This document shows positions 1 to 13,536 of a DNA stretch of 64,000 nt, piece by piece; positions within the stretch are counted from its first letter, which is position 1, and every line of letters begins with the position of its first letter. Source of the stretch: Mansonella perstans (Eukaryota; Nematoda; Chromadorea; Rhabditida; Onchocercidae); assembly GCA_037074765.1 (NCBI GenBank), contig JBAMDO010000073.1, positions 1 through 64,000 on the forward strand, written 5' to 3'. The notes beneath the pieces are model-generated. The model had not been told where the DNA came from. It ran no database searches and saw nothing but the letters and a program-made list of their open reading frames with translations. The translations under genes and the position numbers were made by a program.

Positions 1-67
1 AAATGAAATTTAACATAGAATAGAGCAGTTTTTTTAAAATTAAATTATGCATGACAGAAAATTATAC

Positions 68-1366
68 CGACAACATTTAAATAATCTTTCCATTCGGTTT
101 CTAATTTCTCCATTGTTTGTATCTCACCATTGTCTTCCATTTTTTCAGAATTCTTGTACAACGGTTGATTTCCTACTGGAAGTTACAGTACACTTTTTTT
201 AGAAAATGAATTTAAAAAAGCTCTCATTCATATGTTTATTGCAAGGAAAAAAAACTTGTTGAAATTAGTGCAATTTAAATGAAAAACATTGAAAGAGTTC
301 GTTTCTTATCTGCCATTATTATTCCTCTCTTTTCAGGAAACACTTGAATCATTTTTAAAATTATTACTAAATTAATAAATCGATTTCTTCATTTCGAATG
401 AATCTTTTAACCCCCTTTTAACCCTCCTCTCCCTCCAAAAAAGAAAATTAAAGTATTAGATAATGTTCTCTGTATTATGGAAGAATCGAAGTAATTTTCG
501 CTGTTATTTAATTAATCAAATAAATATGCAATTCCATGTTTTCCACGTCTCTATAACTTGAAGTCTTATATGAAAGAATATCTATTTACAACCTCATGAA
601 AAAGTGTGGCAAAAGAAAAATACCATCAAATTGACTGGTTTCTAAATTATATTTTCAAACCCTTCAGATGCTTTGTTCAAGCGGCGCAAACCGAATACGG
701 CGTTATAAATCAAATGATACTTAATGAAACAATATCACACTCACCCTTCTTGTCCTGAAAATAGGTAATTCTTAGAATTTTGCGCGATAAATTCAAATAA
801 AAATTATTTCATTTAACCGAAAATTTTCTTCATCTCAAAAGCGAAGTTTTGAATTAAAAAAAAAATTAATGTGAAATAAAGGAAAAAACGAAACCATCGC
901 CAAATTCTGTTAGTGCGCTTTTGAAATCGGACGTAAGTCTTGTCATATTGCCTTGGTTGTAATCTTTATCAAACTTTCTTAAAACTTCTTTCAGCTGTTG
1001 TAATTCACTGAAAATTGCTTCGTTTCCAATGTATTTATAGTTTAACTTTCTTGTAATAAGTTTATCAATCTACACACTGAAGTAGAATATATTTTTATAA
1101 ATATAAATAGATATATTACATTATATATACTATACTCATGAAATATGAAAATTTGTATGCAAAATATATGCCAGCTAGAATGAAATTTTTTCGTAGATTC
1201 AATTGACATAACTACAGTATCCGAGGAAGACTATTCCAATTTCATGATAAGCTGATAGGTAAGCAATGATACCGTGATATTACTAGAAAACTCACCTACT
1301 AAATGCGACAATAAAATCGACCAGAAACATGTACACCGCCATTAGCACAATCTTCTGCGCAAGCAT
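68..1366 (-). pseudogene. cathepsin L-like cysteine protease, copy A (5' exons only, cut by window edge; exon 4 out of frame)
   Basis: Papain-family (C1A) protease gene, of which only the first four exons lie in the window. Exons read on the minus strand: 1366-1296 (start codon and hydrophobic signal peptide beginning [16 protein letters not shown]), 1007-895 (pro-region extension SELQQLKEV...), 754-745 (10-nt microexon) and 175-68 (RKSTVVQEF... leading to [11 protein letters not shown]). All splice sites match those of the intact copies B, C and E. Exon 4 is 108 nt instead of 110. One T is missing from a T run and one A from an A run compared with the other four copies, which shifts the frame before the protease domain. 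Exon 5 onward lies left of base 1. It could be a true pseudogene or carry two homopolymer sequencing errors. The sequence and upstream flank are closest to copies B and D. Confidence 0.8.
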
Positions 1367-3281
1367 CGTGTCTTGCGTTTTCCAAAAATTGCATAACTCT
1401 TATTCGTTCCCCTTAAATAAGGACGAAAATCTGTTGATACAGCTTGATTGTTAATCAAATACAATTCACTGTTGACGGTATTTTGAAATATTTATGGAGA
1501 ACGAAATAATTGTTTTTGGCCCAATAATTATCAAAAGGAGAAAAAAATATGGAACGTCTGAACAACAAACGCTTCTGCAAACAATAATCCAGCAGTTCTC
1601 GAAATCTAGCCGTTATGTATAGTTGGGGCATTTTCCCCTTAAATTAAGGAAAATTTATACTGGCAGCTCGGAAAACAATGCGATAGTAAACTAACCAGCA
1701 AATCAGTTTTTTCAGCTGTCACTGAATTCTGCACAAACAATTCGATCAAAGTTGAACTGATCCCTTTGATGGGGGAGGTGATTTATTTATTTTCATTGAT
1801 AAGTTCTTCGTCTTATCTTAGAGCTGGATTATTTTAGATTTGGAAGAACGCTCACACTTATCTTCATTACTTTATTTTGCTGGATGCGAGTGCTTTTTTA
1901 AAGATGTCAACAATAGCAAATTTATTTTATTATTTTCAGCGATAATGATACATTCGAAATAGTAGTACGTTTCAAGTTTCCTCAAAAATTACCAAACATT
2001 TCCAAATAAAAAGCATTTCTCGATTTTTGAAGTTTTCTTGCATCCCAAAAGAACTGTGCTCATGTCGTAAAACTCAAAAAAATCTCGATTTGTGTTCCAC
2101 GTATTTTATTCATTTAAAAGACGAGAAAAAGTTGAGCGACTTTCAAGGATTGCATATTCATAAGATTATGAGATCTAGTAGTTAAATTTTTCACTAAACA
2201 ACGTCAAGCATGCAGCTGAGGGCTGAAAATTCGCGTCATATATCATTCTAAATGGTATAAACTGGTAAATCTGGTGTTTCATTTTGTTTCAGGAAAGTAT
2301 TGTTTCTTGGATTTTTCGCACTCACTTACCTCCAATGCACCTGGTAATTAAATGCCCAATAATGAGTACCATTTTCTTCTGTCTTCTCTACTCTTTTTCA
2401 CCTCAAATATACTTTCGATGCAGTCAGTATATTACCCAAAATTAATTATCCACATCCATGAAAATTGCTATGTTATGAAATCGAAAACAATATTAATTAA
2501 GTGCTTATATATAAGTACAATATCAACAAATGTTATCAAATTAAACAATTTACTGAATTTTCTAAGCTATTTATTGAATTTTTTGCAGTTTACCGAACTT
2601 TCATAATCACTGGACAACATTATCATTTGTTTCAGTTATTTCTTGTCGGTGATGTTTATTATCTACCCGCATCTTCCCTTTCCTACCAACGTAAAAGGAA
2701 AACCGAAGTTTACCCAGAAGATTATGCAACTTTTCAGATGAATAACAACCTCACAAAAGAGGGTTGTTATTTAACGATAATTACTGATTTTATTATACGT
2801 CATTTCTACAGTCTGTATGAAGTAAATTATGTTGGTCGATATTCTCCACCATTCCGACTAGCATCATCAAGAGTAAAGATTTCCGCAGACAGTCTCATTT
2901 TGCGAAAACCATTCGAATCTTATTTCATCAGTGAAGCAATTTTCTGCTTAAATTTAATCCATTCTATGCATGATATTAAAAAGTACGTATTATACGTGTG
3001 TAAACTAACAGCTTTAGATTCTTGCTCACTTAAAATGTATTTTATTATAAATATATTTCCAATGCTACGCAATCAATATCTTTGGAAAAAGTGAAAAGGA
3101 AAGATTGAACGTCAATGAGCGAAAGCTATTTCTAAGCTTAGCTGACAAAGGTCATGGATAATTTGTTGTTATGATTAATTTGCATTTCAGATGAACGATT
3201 CTGAAAGTCAGCATGATTGTTTCACTTGGGCAGTAAGATAATCGTTTTAAGGACATGCGGTACTTTAAATGACGATTAGCT
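1367..3281 (-). repeat. duplicated upstream flank of cathepsin copy A (inverted copy of the flanks of B and D)
   Basis: From the copy A start codon out to about 3281 the sequence is a near-identical reverse complement of 42488-44425 (upstream of D) and, with one insertion, of 29255-32254 (upstream of B). A more diverged copy in the same orientation lies at 26090-27930. It must contain the shared promoter region of the A/B/D class. A plus-strand open frame of 197 codons (2501-3094) is intact only here and is broken into 85- and 104-codon pieces in the other copies. Substitutions between copies are spread over all codon positions, so I do not call it a gene. Confidence 0.75.
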
Positions 3282-3518
3282 GAGGGAATATAGGGAGAGT
3301 ATGAAAGAGAGGTTAGCATTAGTCATGATCTTACTTTTTTTTCCTCAATAGTTTAGAAAACGTTTTCTTATATTTTTTCGGGGATAGAAAGAAAAGAATA
3401 TTTAAATAAAAAAGAATATTTATGTAGCAATTTCAATTTCCCACAAATTATAGTGATATTGATAGCACATTCTATTAATTTTAAAAAACAAGTTACACGT
3501 TACGTGGACGGTGCATGC

Positions 3519-3626
3519 TGTCGGAAATCACCGAAGCAAATTTTTTTTCCAATATTTCGGAAATCAGAAATTTTTTTTTCCAATATATTTTCGAAATCAC
3601 CAATTTTTTCCAATATTTTCGGAGTA
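3519..3626. repeat. degenerate about 35-bp tandem repeat, three copies
   Basis: Three successive units share the pattern CGGAAATCAC, then a T run, then CCAATATTTT. Unit length varies because of the T run. It lies in the roughly 1-kb gap between the cathepsin A flank and the 3' end of the beta-galactosidase gene. I see nothing else in 3282-4332. Confidence 0.7.
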
Positions 3627-4332
3627 TTATAATTATGTAACATGTAGTGATGGTAATGTTTCAATTTTCTTAACACTCAAATCATGGACAAAGTCTCAGT
3701 TGTCTAAATCCCAATGTTTACGGTAGTAGACAAAACACTTACGATTAAGCTTATGCTTCTATCCTACAAGTATGTAATTCTTTCTCTATGTATTAAGTGA
3801 AATAGCTGACTTCATAGCCACCAACCGTCTAAAATCATATTGTAGATCCTTTGTATAACTCTGGAGGTCAAATCCTTTGTTATCTACGCATATCAATCAT
3901 ACTACAAAAGAAATAGAGTCAACCACGAAGGGTCTAGACAGCTCCCTGAAGAACTCCTCTATTATTGAGGAATGAGAGACCACCGGAATGGACGACTCTG
4001 TCCCAACTAATCAAAACTAGTCAATTTTTGTCCAGCTTTCAATTCAATAAAGATAACATTTCTTAATATTGTCGGCAACCTTATATTCTACGAATTCCAC
4101 GACACATGCAGCCATTCACGCTTAATTACATTCAGGTACAATGTCAGAAATATGAAACAAATTCTCAAATGCAATAAATTTTTCCTTTCCATTAATTTAA
4201 CAAAAATATTACGATGCAAGTAATTTTAAGTGCTCTGTTCATTGTTTGATGCACAGTATCTTACCAGATATTTGCTAACACATCACTTTTATTTATGATA
4301 AATTTAAATAGAAATGTCACAATCAACAACTG

Positions 4333-7300
4333 CTATGCATGATCACTTTGATTCTCAGTAAAATTAAATACTGGATGATCTATGAGACTGATGGTGCAGA
4401 ATTGCTTCTGGCAGTTCCCGGGTTGTTCCAATTCCAGTACGATGATCGTATTGTGATGTCTTAGAAACGGTTTTGGTACGTAGAGAGTTATCTGAATTCA
4501 ACACAAGTAGTCTGATGACAATCTGTTCGTTTTAAAAAACGGAATAAATACTTCAGGACTGAAATAACACTTAAATTGATCCTTTTGCAATTGATCCGGG
4601 AAAGACATAATGAACTAAATTCATTATTAAACCAAGTTCCGAAACACAGATTCGGTAGTTGTGTGATGAAAATTTTGATCATGTATATCAAATGAAATCA
4701 ATCACCTGAGGTCCAACACTTGGCCAATATCGACCAATATTATGCCCATTGATGAATACTTGTCCTTTGCCCCAATCACTTGGATCCAAGAAAGTATCAG
4801 CAAGACGATTTGCATAGAAATGACCCATATACAAACCTGTCCCACTTTTGCTTCCCTGAAATTGCTCTCTCAGTTGCAGGAACTTTATGGCACTTAAATT
4901 AATTGCATGAGGTAGCCCAGTAAACAAAACTTTTTTATACCTGTAAAGAGATTGGAAAGCGAGACTTCGAAAGAACATATAACGAAGAAAGGTAATTAGA
5001 GTGAAAAACGCATTGGAAAATTGCCAGTGCCAATGATTAAATTCTTGCAGATTCTTTCGAATGAATTGACAAGTGTGAAACAAGGGGATGGAAAAGTTTT
5101 GAAAAATTCAAAAATACTGCATAGCCTCAAGCAAAGTAACATGCATTGAAATGGCTCCATTTCAGAGTTCGCCGAGCCATTGAAATTATTAATTTTGAGC
5201 GCAGACCACATTGCATCCAATCACTAATTATTTGTCCATCAAGCGTTGCATTTGTTAATATACCCTGAATATTAGTCAGTTTTCTTTTAATAACATGATA
5301 CAATCACGATAAATTATCATGATCCTGATTTATTAAGAGTATCAATCGTAAGCGGATGAAAAAGGGAGTTATAAATTTTGGTGAAGCATTTCAGATAATA
5401 TTCATCTTCCATTAGAATGGTTACATCGGCATAGTTATCTTAATGAACAAAAACAGCAAAAAGGGATATTCATATTTCTTGGAAACATGTCCTGCTAATT
5501 TTGATTAATTGTTTCAAATTCTATAAAAAATTAGATACTTTACAATCGTTAATCGTTGGAATCGTTTGACGTCCCTGATTTTCTATCAATAACCCAAGTG
5601 TTACACCCTCTTTTGCGCCTTTTAAATTAATCCAGTGCTTCCAGTTGTTCCTAAATCGATTAACCAGTACTCCCTGGAAATTTCATTGAATGCCTTATAC
5701 AGAAAATTCGAAATGAGCTAATCATTGTTTTTTACATTTAAATTAAACGGAATTTCCTGTCTGAAACGAAGTCATTCATAAATTTATTTAAATTATCAAT
5801 TGTTTTGAGTCAATAATTTGCTATCTGAAATCATTTAATTGAAGTTCTGTAATTCTAAGGGACGAAAAAAAGATTCTGAAATGAACCTGCAATTCATTAT
5901 CGATTAAGACATAGCCACGGTCTTTCATTAACGGTATCGTAAGATTTGTTCCACCAAATTTCAGTATTGTGTAGTATATCACAAAACCTGTTAAATTCTC
6001 GAAATTTAGAATTCAAATTTGATATTTACGATATAAAAAGTAGTGAAAAGCTTACAGCAGCAACTACATATCTGACTTGCAACGTTTGAATTCAGTAATT
6101 TTGAGCAACTAGTATCAAGAAATTGACTGAAGTAATTTGAAAATTAAGATAAAAAACAAAATATAATGTGTACCAAATGGATGCTCAAGTTGTTCAAATG
6201 AAAGTGGGTAGTCTGTTGCCCTACAATCTCGACTCTCTGCGACTAGTTCCCAAAAATGTCTTCCAAACGGTAAGATTTTTTTCAACTTCACACTTCCATA
6301 ACTAATTTTTCTGGAAAAACAAATCTTCATGCTTTATTTATTGTTTTTCTTGATATAATCCTTTGCTTTTATCCCTTTGCTTTTGTTGTATCAAAATTGG
6401 ACGCATTTTATGAATTGAAACAAATAAAAATGAAAAGAAAAACTTTAAATGAAAATTCAATATTTCAAATTAGACATACGTAAGATCAGTCTGCGACATT
6501 TCCGAAACTTTTAATCCGAAAATAATGTTCCCATTTCCCATATCTTATAACTTAATAAGATGTCATCTGTTAACTTTATAAGAGTTGTGCAGTTCGTTTC
6601 TCAAATTTGGAATTATATTGATCCATTTTTATCAGCCTAAATTACTCACAAATTATCCTGAGGTATATCGCCTGGTTTATATGGCCAATCCGATTTACTG
6701 GCCAACCAATTTCGCACTGCCATGTATGTCGGAGTTAAATCACCTGCTTCAGTCAGTGGAGCAGTATAGTCGTATGATGTTATTACCTATATCTGCATAT
6801 TATTATTGCAAGGAATTTGAAATAAGCCTGCAAATATGTACGGCTTATCAGCTGCTTAAAAAATTTAGGAATTGATCAATTCGGGTCAAATAATTTAATA
6901 TTTAGAGAGTGAATGACGCCGATTTAGTGCGTTAGTTAAATTCTATATATATATATATATATAAAGCTGTTTTAATGGTTTTGAGAATTATTCAATTGAA
7001 GAGCGATATGCTCCGCGATCTACTTCGAAGTGACAAAATAAAGATGAGTAAACGTATCGTTTCTAGTTTCGATGCAGAATATTAGCATAGGTTTGTTCCA
7101 CAAAAACGACTTTGCTGAAACATAAATTTTTTCAAAAGTTCCGAAATCTTACCGGTGCAGTGGTTTCAGCCCCATTCCAGTAACCGAAATTGGTGCCACC
7201 ATGAAACATGTAAAAATTAATGTTTGCGCCAAGATGGTACATGTAATCAGCCGTATCAATGATTTCTTTTATTGACGGTAAGTTTTGATCCTTCTGGCCC

Positions 7301-10300
7301 CAAACAACTAGCCATCCAGGATAAAATTCCGAATTTACCAGCGGTCCTACTCATTAATTTATTTCAAAAATTGTCAGAAACATGAGAGTATTTTAATTCA
7401 ATTCTTGTAACTGCTGAAAAAATATTTGAGAAGAACAATAGCCTCAAATCATAAAAGTCATATCAAGATTCATGATCTCTTAACTTTTTAGATTTCAGTG
7501 TTTTAATTGTCAACTTAACTATATTTGAAGAAGCGGAAGGGACACCTTTTGAATTATTATTTGATTAGAAACGATTAACTGAGAAATCTAGACTTGAAAT
7601 ATAGTAAAAAAATCCAGGTAACTTTTAAGAAATACAAAAAAGCATAATAACATAAGTTAATCAATCTACTAGTTTGCTCTCAATACAATTGAATCTTGAG
7701 ATCTTCCACCTGTATTGGGTTTCCAAAAGGAGCAATAATTAAGCCTCAATTACTGTAATTTATAAGATTTGCTTTAAAAAAAAAGCAGCATACCATGGGG
7801 TGCATAACGTCGTTGTATTGCGAAGTATGCGTCCACGTTTTGTTGACTTGTTGGTCCGAAATCGATTGTCGGATAAGCACCTGATGTTGTACCACATTTC
7901 AACCAGGATTCTGACGATCCATCAGCTGAAATAGTTTTTTAGATTCATTGGTGAAATGCTGAAAGATCGTTTTCTTTGAGTACTATGCTTATCATCTATT
8001 ACAGTTACTTAATATGACAGTCCTTCCCATCTTAACAATTACGGCGTCACTCTCTATGCTCATGATTTTGGTATCATTTTGAGAATTATGTCAACCACTA
8101 GCAAGTATTCAGGCTTTTTTGAAGCAAGAGAAGGAAAAGTACTTTTTAAGTGAGCAGGTAAATATTTTTGTTACCTGCAATTTATAAAACTACTGTAAAT
8201 AAAATGACTTTGCCTATGGTTGCATTATTCTTATTTTGGTTGACATGAATTTTATGGCTGAAATTAGCTGTTAAAGAATATATTTTATAATTTCCAAGAC
8301 AACAATCCACAAAAAATAGAGAATTCCAACAATTAATGCTTCAAGAAGGAAAAATAAGTTATTGAAATACACAAATATTTTCGGTTATGGTTTATACAGT
8401 AATGTAAGGTTACAAATAAAACTCTCATTCGATCATGTATCAAACTCGCAACACACCATATCGCTCATAGTGACACCATCCATCAATCTTTTAGATGTTG
8501 CGAAAATAGAAAAACATTATCATAATATGATAACTCCAACTTCAGCGGTTTTCTCAACTTCGCTTAACTTAAATTGGGCATTGAACGACGAAGCTATCAA
8601 AAGAGAAATTGTTTTTTCAGAAACAGCTGCAATGTATTTTTTTTGTGAAGAAACTTTACATGATCGAATATTCCAGAAAGTAACCAGCAAGGAAGTCTTT
8701 TAGATGTTGCGAAAATAGAAAAATATTATCATAATATGATAAGTCCAACTTCTTGTTCAAACAGCTTTGTTGAATATTGGGTTTTCAATTTATGAGTGGT
8801 TGACCATGTGAAGTTTTGATTCGTTTTAAGTAAGAAATGATGATTATCAGATAAGAAATTTTCCAGTAGTCTTTCTAAATCCTTGGAACGTCGACTTCAC
8901 TCCATTTAAAGGATTTTAGACAATTTTAAAGAAACGGCAGAAATAAAATTCTCGATATGCAAAAAATACAATCTGTGCTTGCAATTTCCAAAATATTTAG
9001 ATCAGGAAATAGACGATAATTCCAAATATACTCCAGATTTTAAGCACAAAAATAAGTTTGACAGATTCAATATCGAACCATAACCAAGTATTTTTTTAGT
9101 TAGATTTTGATTAACTTATGTTTATATTTAGAACCTACTTGTATATTGAACTATATCTGATCCAAGATGATACCGAACTATATCACTCAATCGCTTCATG
9201 TAGGCTTTGTCGCATGCATGATGACTACCATACTCATTTTCCAATTGTACCATTAGTATCGGGCCACCATTTTTAAGCAGATATGCTTTCAGCTTGGGTA
9301 ACAGTACATTGAACCAAAGTTCAACTTCTTTAAGGAATCTAAAATTAGTTTATTGGTGAGATTTATAAAAAAAAGGAAAGCATTGTACTTTACATATCGA
9401 ATTTTGCTGAGAGCTTTTTTATTTATTTTGTTGATCCGACTATCATGTATAAAAAGAATCATCAATTGATGAAAATGCATTTTTATGCATTAATAAGAAA
9501 ACTCTCAAAAATCAAACTAAGTTTCTTGAATTTTTTCTGAAGACTTCCTTTTGTACCGTTTGTCGGATGTTCTCTGATGAATATCTCCGTATTTATGAAT
9601 AAGCCACCATGGTAAGCCACCATTTTCCCACTCAGCACAAATATATGGACCAATTCTAAAATAAGAGAGCATATTTGCGCATTTCCAAGTAATGAAATAA
9701 GTAATTAAAAGCAGTTTACCTTGCAAGGACGAATAGTTGATTAGACGCAGCAAGTTCAATGAAACGTGTTAAATTGCGTGATCCATCGAATGAATATCTA
9801 TATCAATTGCAATTTGAATTTTTTTAAAGCAAAAAAGTAGTCTAGAAGATTCAGCTTGCCTTTTTAAACTGAAGATTTTGCAAAGGGTTTAGAAAAACGT
9901 TTGTGTTGTTTTACTGATAATTTTATGATTAACAAGTTGTATGACTCAAAATGATCAAAAATGTCATCTGCTTTTTTTCTTATACTTCATTATTTTGGTG
10001 AATCTTCATTATTCTAACAAACCTTCCATTGTAAACTTCATGGAAATTCCATGGAATGTACAATTGTATGGCATTCAAACCTGCAGCTCGAATTCGCTGT
10101 AGTCGGTCATTCCAATAGTAAGGATGAATTCGAAAATAATGAATGCTGCCCGAAATATATCTGAATAATAATGAAAGCTAAAGGAAGACTATGGAGATCG
10201 CTTTCGGAAGCTAGTCTTTAGAGGGATGTAAATGTATTCTTTAATATTGACATGCAAAAAAACGACTATATACCGTACATGAAGTTTTTATCATTGTTCT

Positions 10301-10530
10301 TAACAAAGTCTATTCAAGTACGGAGAAAAAAAATATGCAGCCATCAAAATGATGCAAAAATTGTAAATCAAAAGGAATATTTACCTAAAAGGTTTACCGT
10401 CTAGTAGAAATACATCATTCTGGTAATCAATAGCAAATGACCGATTTGAAGAATTGATTAAATGCGAAAAAATTTCTTGACACATGAAAATGTACTCGAA
10501 AATTGCAGCTAGCCATAACGGTCTCATCAT
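4333..10530 (-). CDS. GLB1: GH35 beta-galactosidase (lysosomal GLB1-like)
   Basis: Glycoside hydrolase family 35 enzyme removing terminal beta-galactose, expected in the lysosome or secreted. Minus-strand exons: 10530-10385 (start; signal peptide [15 protein letters not shown]), 10160-10023 ([16 protein letters not shown]), 9797-9720, 9655-9557 ([15 protein letters not shown]), 9338-9139 ([10 protein letters not shown]; acid/base Glu near residue 189), 7925-7794, 7346-7153 ([10 protein letters not shown]; nucleophile Glu near residue 271), 6786-6650 ([14 protein letters not shown]), 6310-6174, 5987-5887, 5673-5539, from 5264, 4855-4706 ([17 protein letters not shown]) and 4491-4333 (stop). 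Phases agree from exon 1 to exon 11. The join between the exon starting at 5264 and the one starting at 4855 is unresolved: every GT in exon 12 gives phase 1, while the next exon needs phase 0. The total is about 640 aa, normal for the family. An AG 17 bases before the start codon (TTTTAG) is a possible trans-splice acceptor. Both catalytic residues are present. Confidence 0.93.
6943..6963. repeat. (TA)n microsatellite
   Basis: An uninterrupted TA run of about 20 bases inside the beta-galactosidase intron between the exons ending at 7153 and starting at 6786. Confidence 0.9.
8487..8752. repeat. 57-bp direct repeat in a beta-galactosidase intron
   Basis: The stretch 8487-8543 (starting TCTTTTAGATGTTGCG) recurs at 8696-8752 with a few changes, 209 bases apart. 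It lies inside the 1.2-kb intron between the exons at 9139 and 7925, the longest intron of the gene. A 113-codon open frame at 8362-8703 covers it, but it matches nothing I recognise and is probably chance. Confidence 0.8.
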
Positions 10531-13500
10531 GCGTTTATTTGTCAACTAAAATTCATATATTTTAAATATAAATTTCATCAGCTTAGATTCAAATTAGGTT
10601 TTAAAGGAGCGCTAATAAATCGGAACAAAATAGTCGATGACAGTGTAATCACCGAACAAATTTGAAAGCCATAAAAATATACAGATTATAAAGTTCTGGG
10701 AAGGGAAATGTTGACAAACTTTATTGTTAACTGCCGAACCATATCATTGTTAACAGTCACTATTTTCATGGTTCTTTTTAGCAAATCACTAACTGAATTT
10801 ATGTTTACCCAGGAAAATCCTCCTTATGAAATTTTCCTCTCTAAATCTTGCAATAAAAATTGAATTTTTAAATAATTTATAGAACGGTATTTTGTCATCA
10901 CATTCTAATGTTTTAAGTATACAAAATCATATTCTGTTTGGACTTAAAAGCTATCTTTGATTTGCTTCTGAATACAAATGGTGAAAAAGATGACCGTTGA
11001 AATGCTGCCATGTTTTGCAGCAATTGATAATTCTGTTAATTTAAGAAAGTAAACGTTTTATTGGCATTTTATGCTGAGAGTGAGGAAATTATAGCTTTTT
11101 ACGAGAAAAATCTACAAATATATGCATTGTTTAAATCGACTCACTCTCACATATCCTTCAACAAGAATTTCATCGGGAAAATTTATGAGTTCTAGTAACT
11201 CAGTGAAACTATTAAGATAGCACCGATTTGCTCATTCCTTTTGTCATAGCCCGGTATGTAAGTAATTAAAGGACGGATTAATGTTTACTTCTGAAGATTT
11301 TAAAGAAATGGAAGATGTGAAAGAAATGCTGGGAAATTTTTGGCTTCGAAAATTTTTGCCTAGCCCAGCTGACTTCCGCATATACTTCAACATCCTGTTG
11401 AGAAAAAGACAAGAGATTTATCTGAAGAATGAAGAAGGAAACTGTGATTTCAAAGTGTTTAAAGACGACGGTGTGAAAACACGATAATACCCAGAGTGAA
11501 ATACGAGCAAGAACCAATTACGATGACCCATTTGGCTGATTTAAAAAGTGCTGATAGCTCGTATTAGCAGTTTTTAAAAGTCATCTTTCTTTTCGTTCGT
11601 TTAGTCAAAGAAACTTTTTTTTGCTAAATTTGAAGATTTATTCCAACATATTTGCTTTCATTTTCTTCTTATTCTTTGTCGAGAAATGTAAGTTTGGTAC
11701 GAACCCAACTGGTATTTAATTTGATTGTTAGCAAAGAACAGAATTGTATTATAGAAAGAGAAACAATGAATTTGAAGCCATTATAAAATCAAAACATTTC
11801 AACTGGACATATTTCTTGTTGTTCCATTCAATAAAAAGAGAGAATTTTAAAATTCCAGCTTTTCTACCATTTATGGAATTTTTCTACCGCTTATCATTTA
11901 CATCATTTATCGCTCGCTACTTGCCGCACGACAAGAAATTAATAATTGCTCGATACAAATAAACAAATAGATGACAATCGCATTTCGTATCACGATCAAT
12001 GTATCAAAATCATCTTTTTATTCCGATTCTTCTTTTGATATTAATCAAAATTTGTCTTTCGGAAGAGTTTTTCAACATTTGATTGCAACTAATGCTGGTT
12101 TATTCTAGTTTGTAGAGCTAGCACTACTATCTAAAAACCAGTTGGCAATCGAAAATTGATTCTTTTAGTCAAATTCATACGTAGCTGTGTATTTGAACGG
12201 TGAAAATAATTTTTCTTGTGATTGACATATCAAAAGTGCTCTTGGGATGATTTCCTTTTCCTATGATAATAACGAGAATTTTGTTAATGAATGAATTATT
12301 CATTGTCGACTCAAAAAGCATCGTATGGAAATGAATAGGATACTGGTTTGAAGTGTATTTGCGTCTCTGTGACCATCAGACACAAACAGGCAAAAAAAAA
12401 GATGAATTTTTACTATCTGGTAAATTGGAAAAGGCAATGTTTTTTGCGTTGTATTTTTCTTCTGAACATCATACATTTTTTTCTACGCGTTCAAAGTACA
12501 ACTAAGACGAGATAAGTCATAATATATGTCAAGCAATCTCTCGGCTTTATATTTTAATTTTACTCAGAATTCATAAACGGTCGCTTAATAACTCATCAAT
12601 TATTCTAACAATTAACTTATTAATTATTCTAAATATTTGGTAAAGATCCATTTGTCGAATGCAATCAAGAAGTTTAGTCCCAATTATGATTTATGCTACA
12701 TTCAACACCGCACTGCCGCACTGCAAATTTTCAATTTACACACTAAAATTCGAAAGAAAATAAGTAAATTTATTGATTGCCACTTAGATATGTTCCAGCA
12801 CGAAACGGTTAATACTTAAACCTTCCGTTTGTCATCTTTCCGACTTTTGGTAGGCTTAAATCAGTTAATGACATAAAGTAATTAAAAGCAATGGTTATAT
12901 ATAGAAGCGAGCAGTACAGATTTCCTATCTAAATTTTTTAAAAAATTACAAACTTCTACCTACAAAACTTAGAGCTAGATCGAAAAACAAAATTTAAGAC
13001 AGTACAATTTGAGCAGTCACTTAATGCATAAACTATAAAATAAACTAAAACAATCGCTGTGAAAGAGCAAATGAAGTCACTGGTGTAATTTCTGTTTATC
13101 AATCGATACTAATAAAAATTCAAACTGGTAATTGATAATGTTAGCGCGAATTTCCACTGCGAAATCTTCATTGCATAAAATTGAAAGTAAAATAGCATTC
13201 TAAAATTACCAAAGAGAGTTAAGTTAATTTTAGAGTATGACAAATTCTTGCAAAGGAAAATGCATAAAAAAAATTAAAAATTCCGTAGCACTTCTTTTTA
13301 AATAATTGATATTTTTTCGATCTGTTCCTTTTCGGCCACTGCAATCTGAAAACTGCATGGATAAAGCGCTGAACATCAGAAGAAGGGCATCTCTTGTTTA
13401 CGTCGCATATAAATTAGTTGGCTTAAATTTTCACAAAATTTTATATTGATAGTATGGTTTATTTCTAAAATTCTCAAAATTCATAGAACTTCACGGGTAA

Positions 13501-13536
13501 GCAAAAATAAGATTTGGAATATAGTGATCCCAAATC
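10531..13536. other. intergenic, no gene recognised
   Basis: About 3 kb between the start of the beta-galactosidase gene and the 3' end of the TMEM41A-like gene. Open frames such as 11281-11487 (+, 68 codons) and 11744-11962 (+, 72 codons) have no splice partners, no recognisable motif and AT-driven residue composition. The beta-galactosidase promoter should lie just right of 10530. Confidence 0.6.

Noticed and set aside
8362..8703. 113-codon plus-strand frame in the beta-galactosidase intron
   Set aside because: Ends in a 57-bp intronic duplication, no homology recognised, antisense to a well-defined gene.
11281..11487. 68-codon acidic/basic plus-strand frame
   Set aside because: Single short frame in AT-rich intergenic DNA, with an equally long open frame on the other strand.
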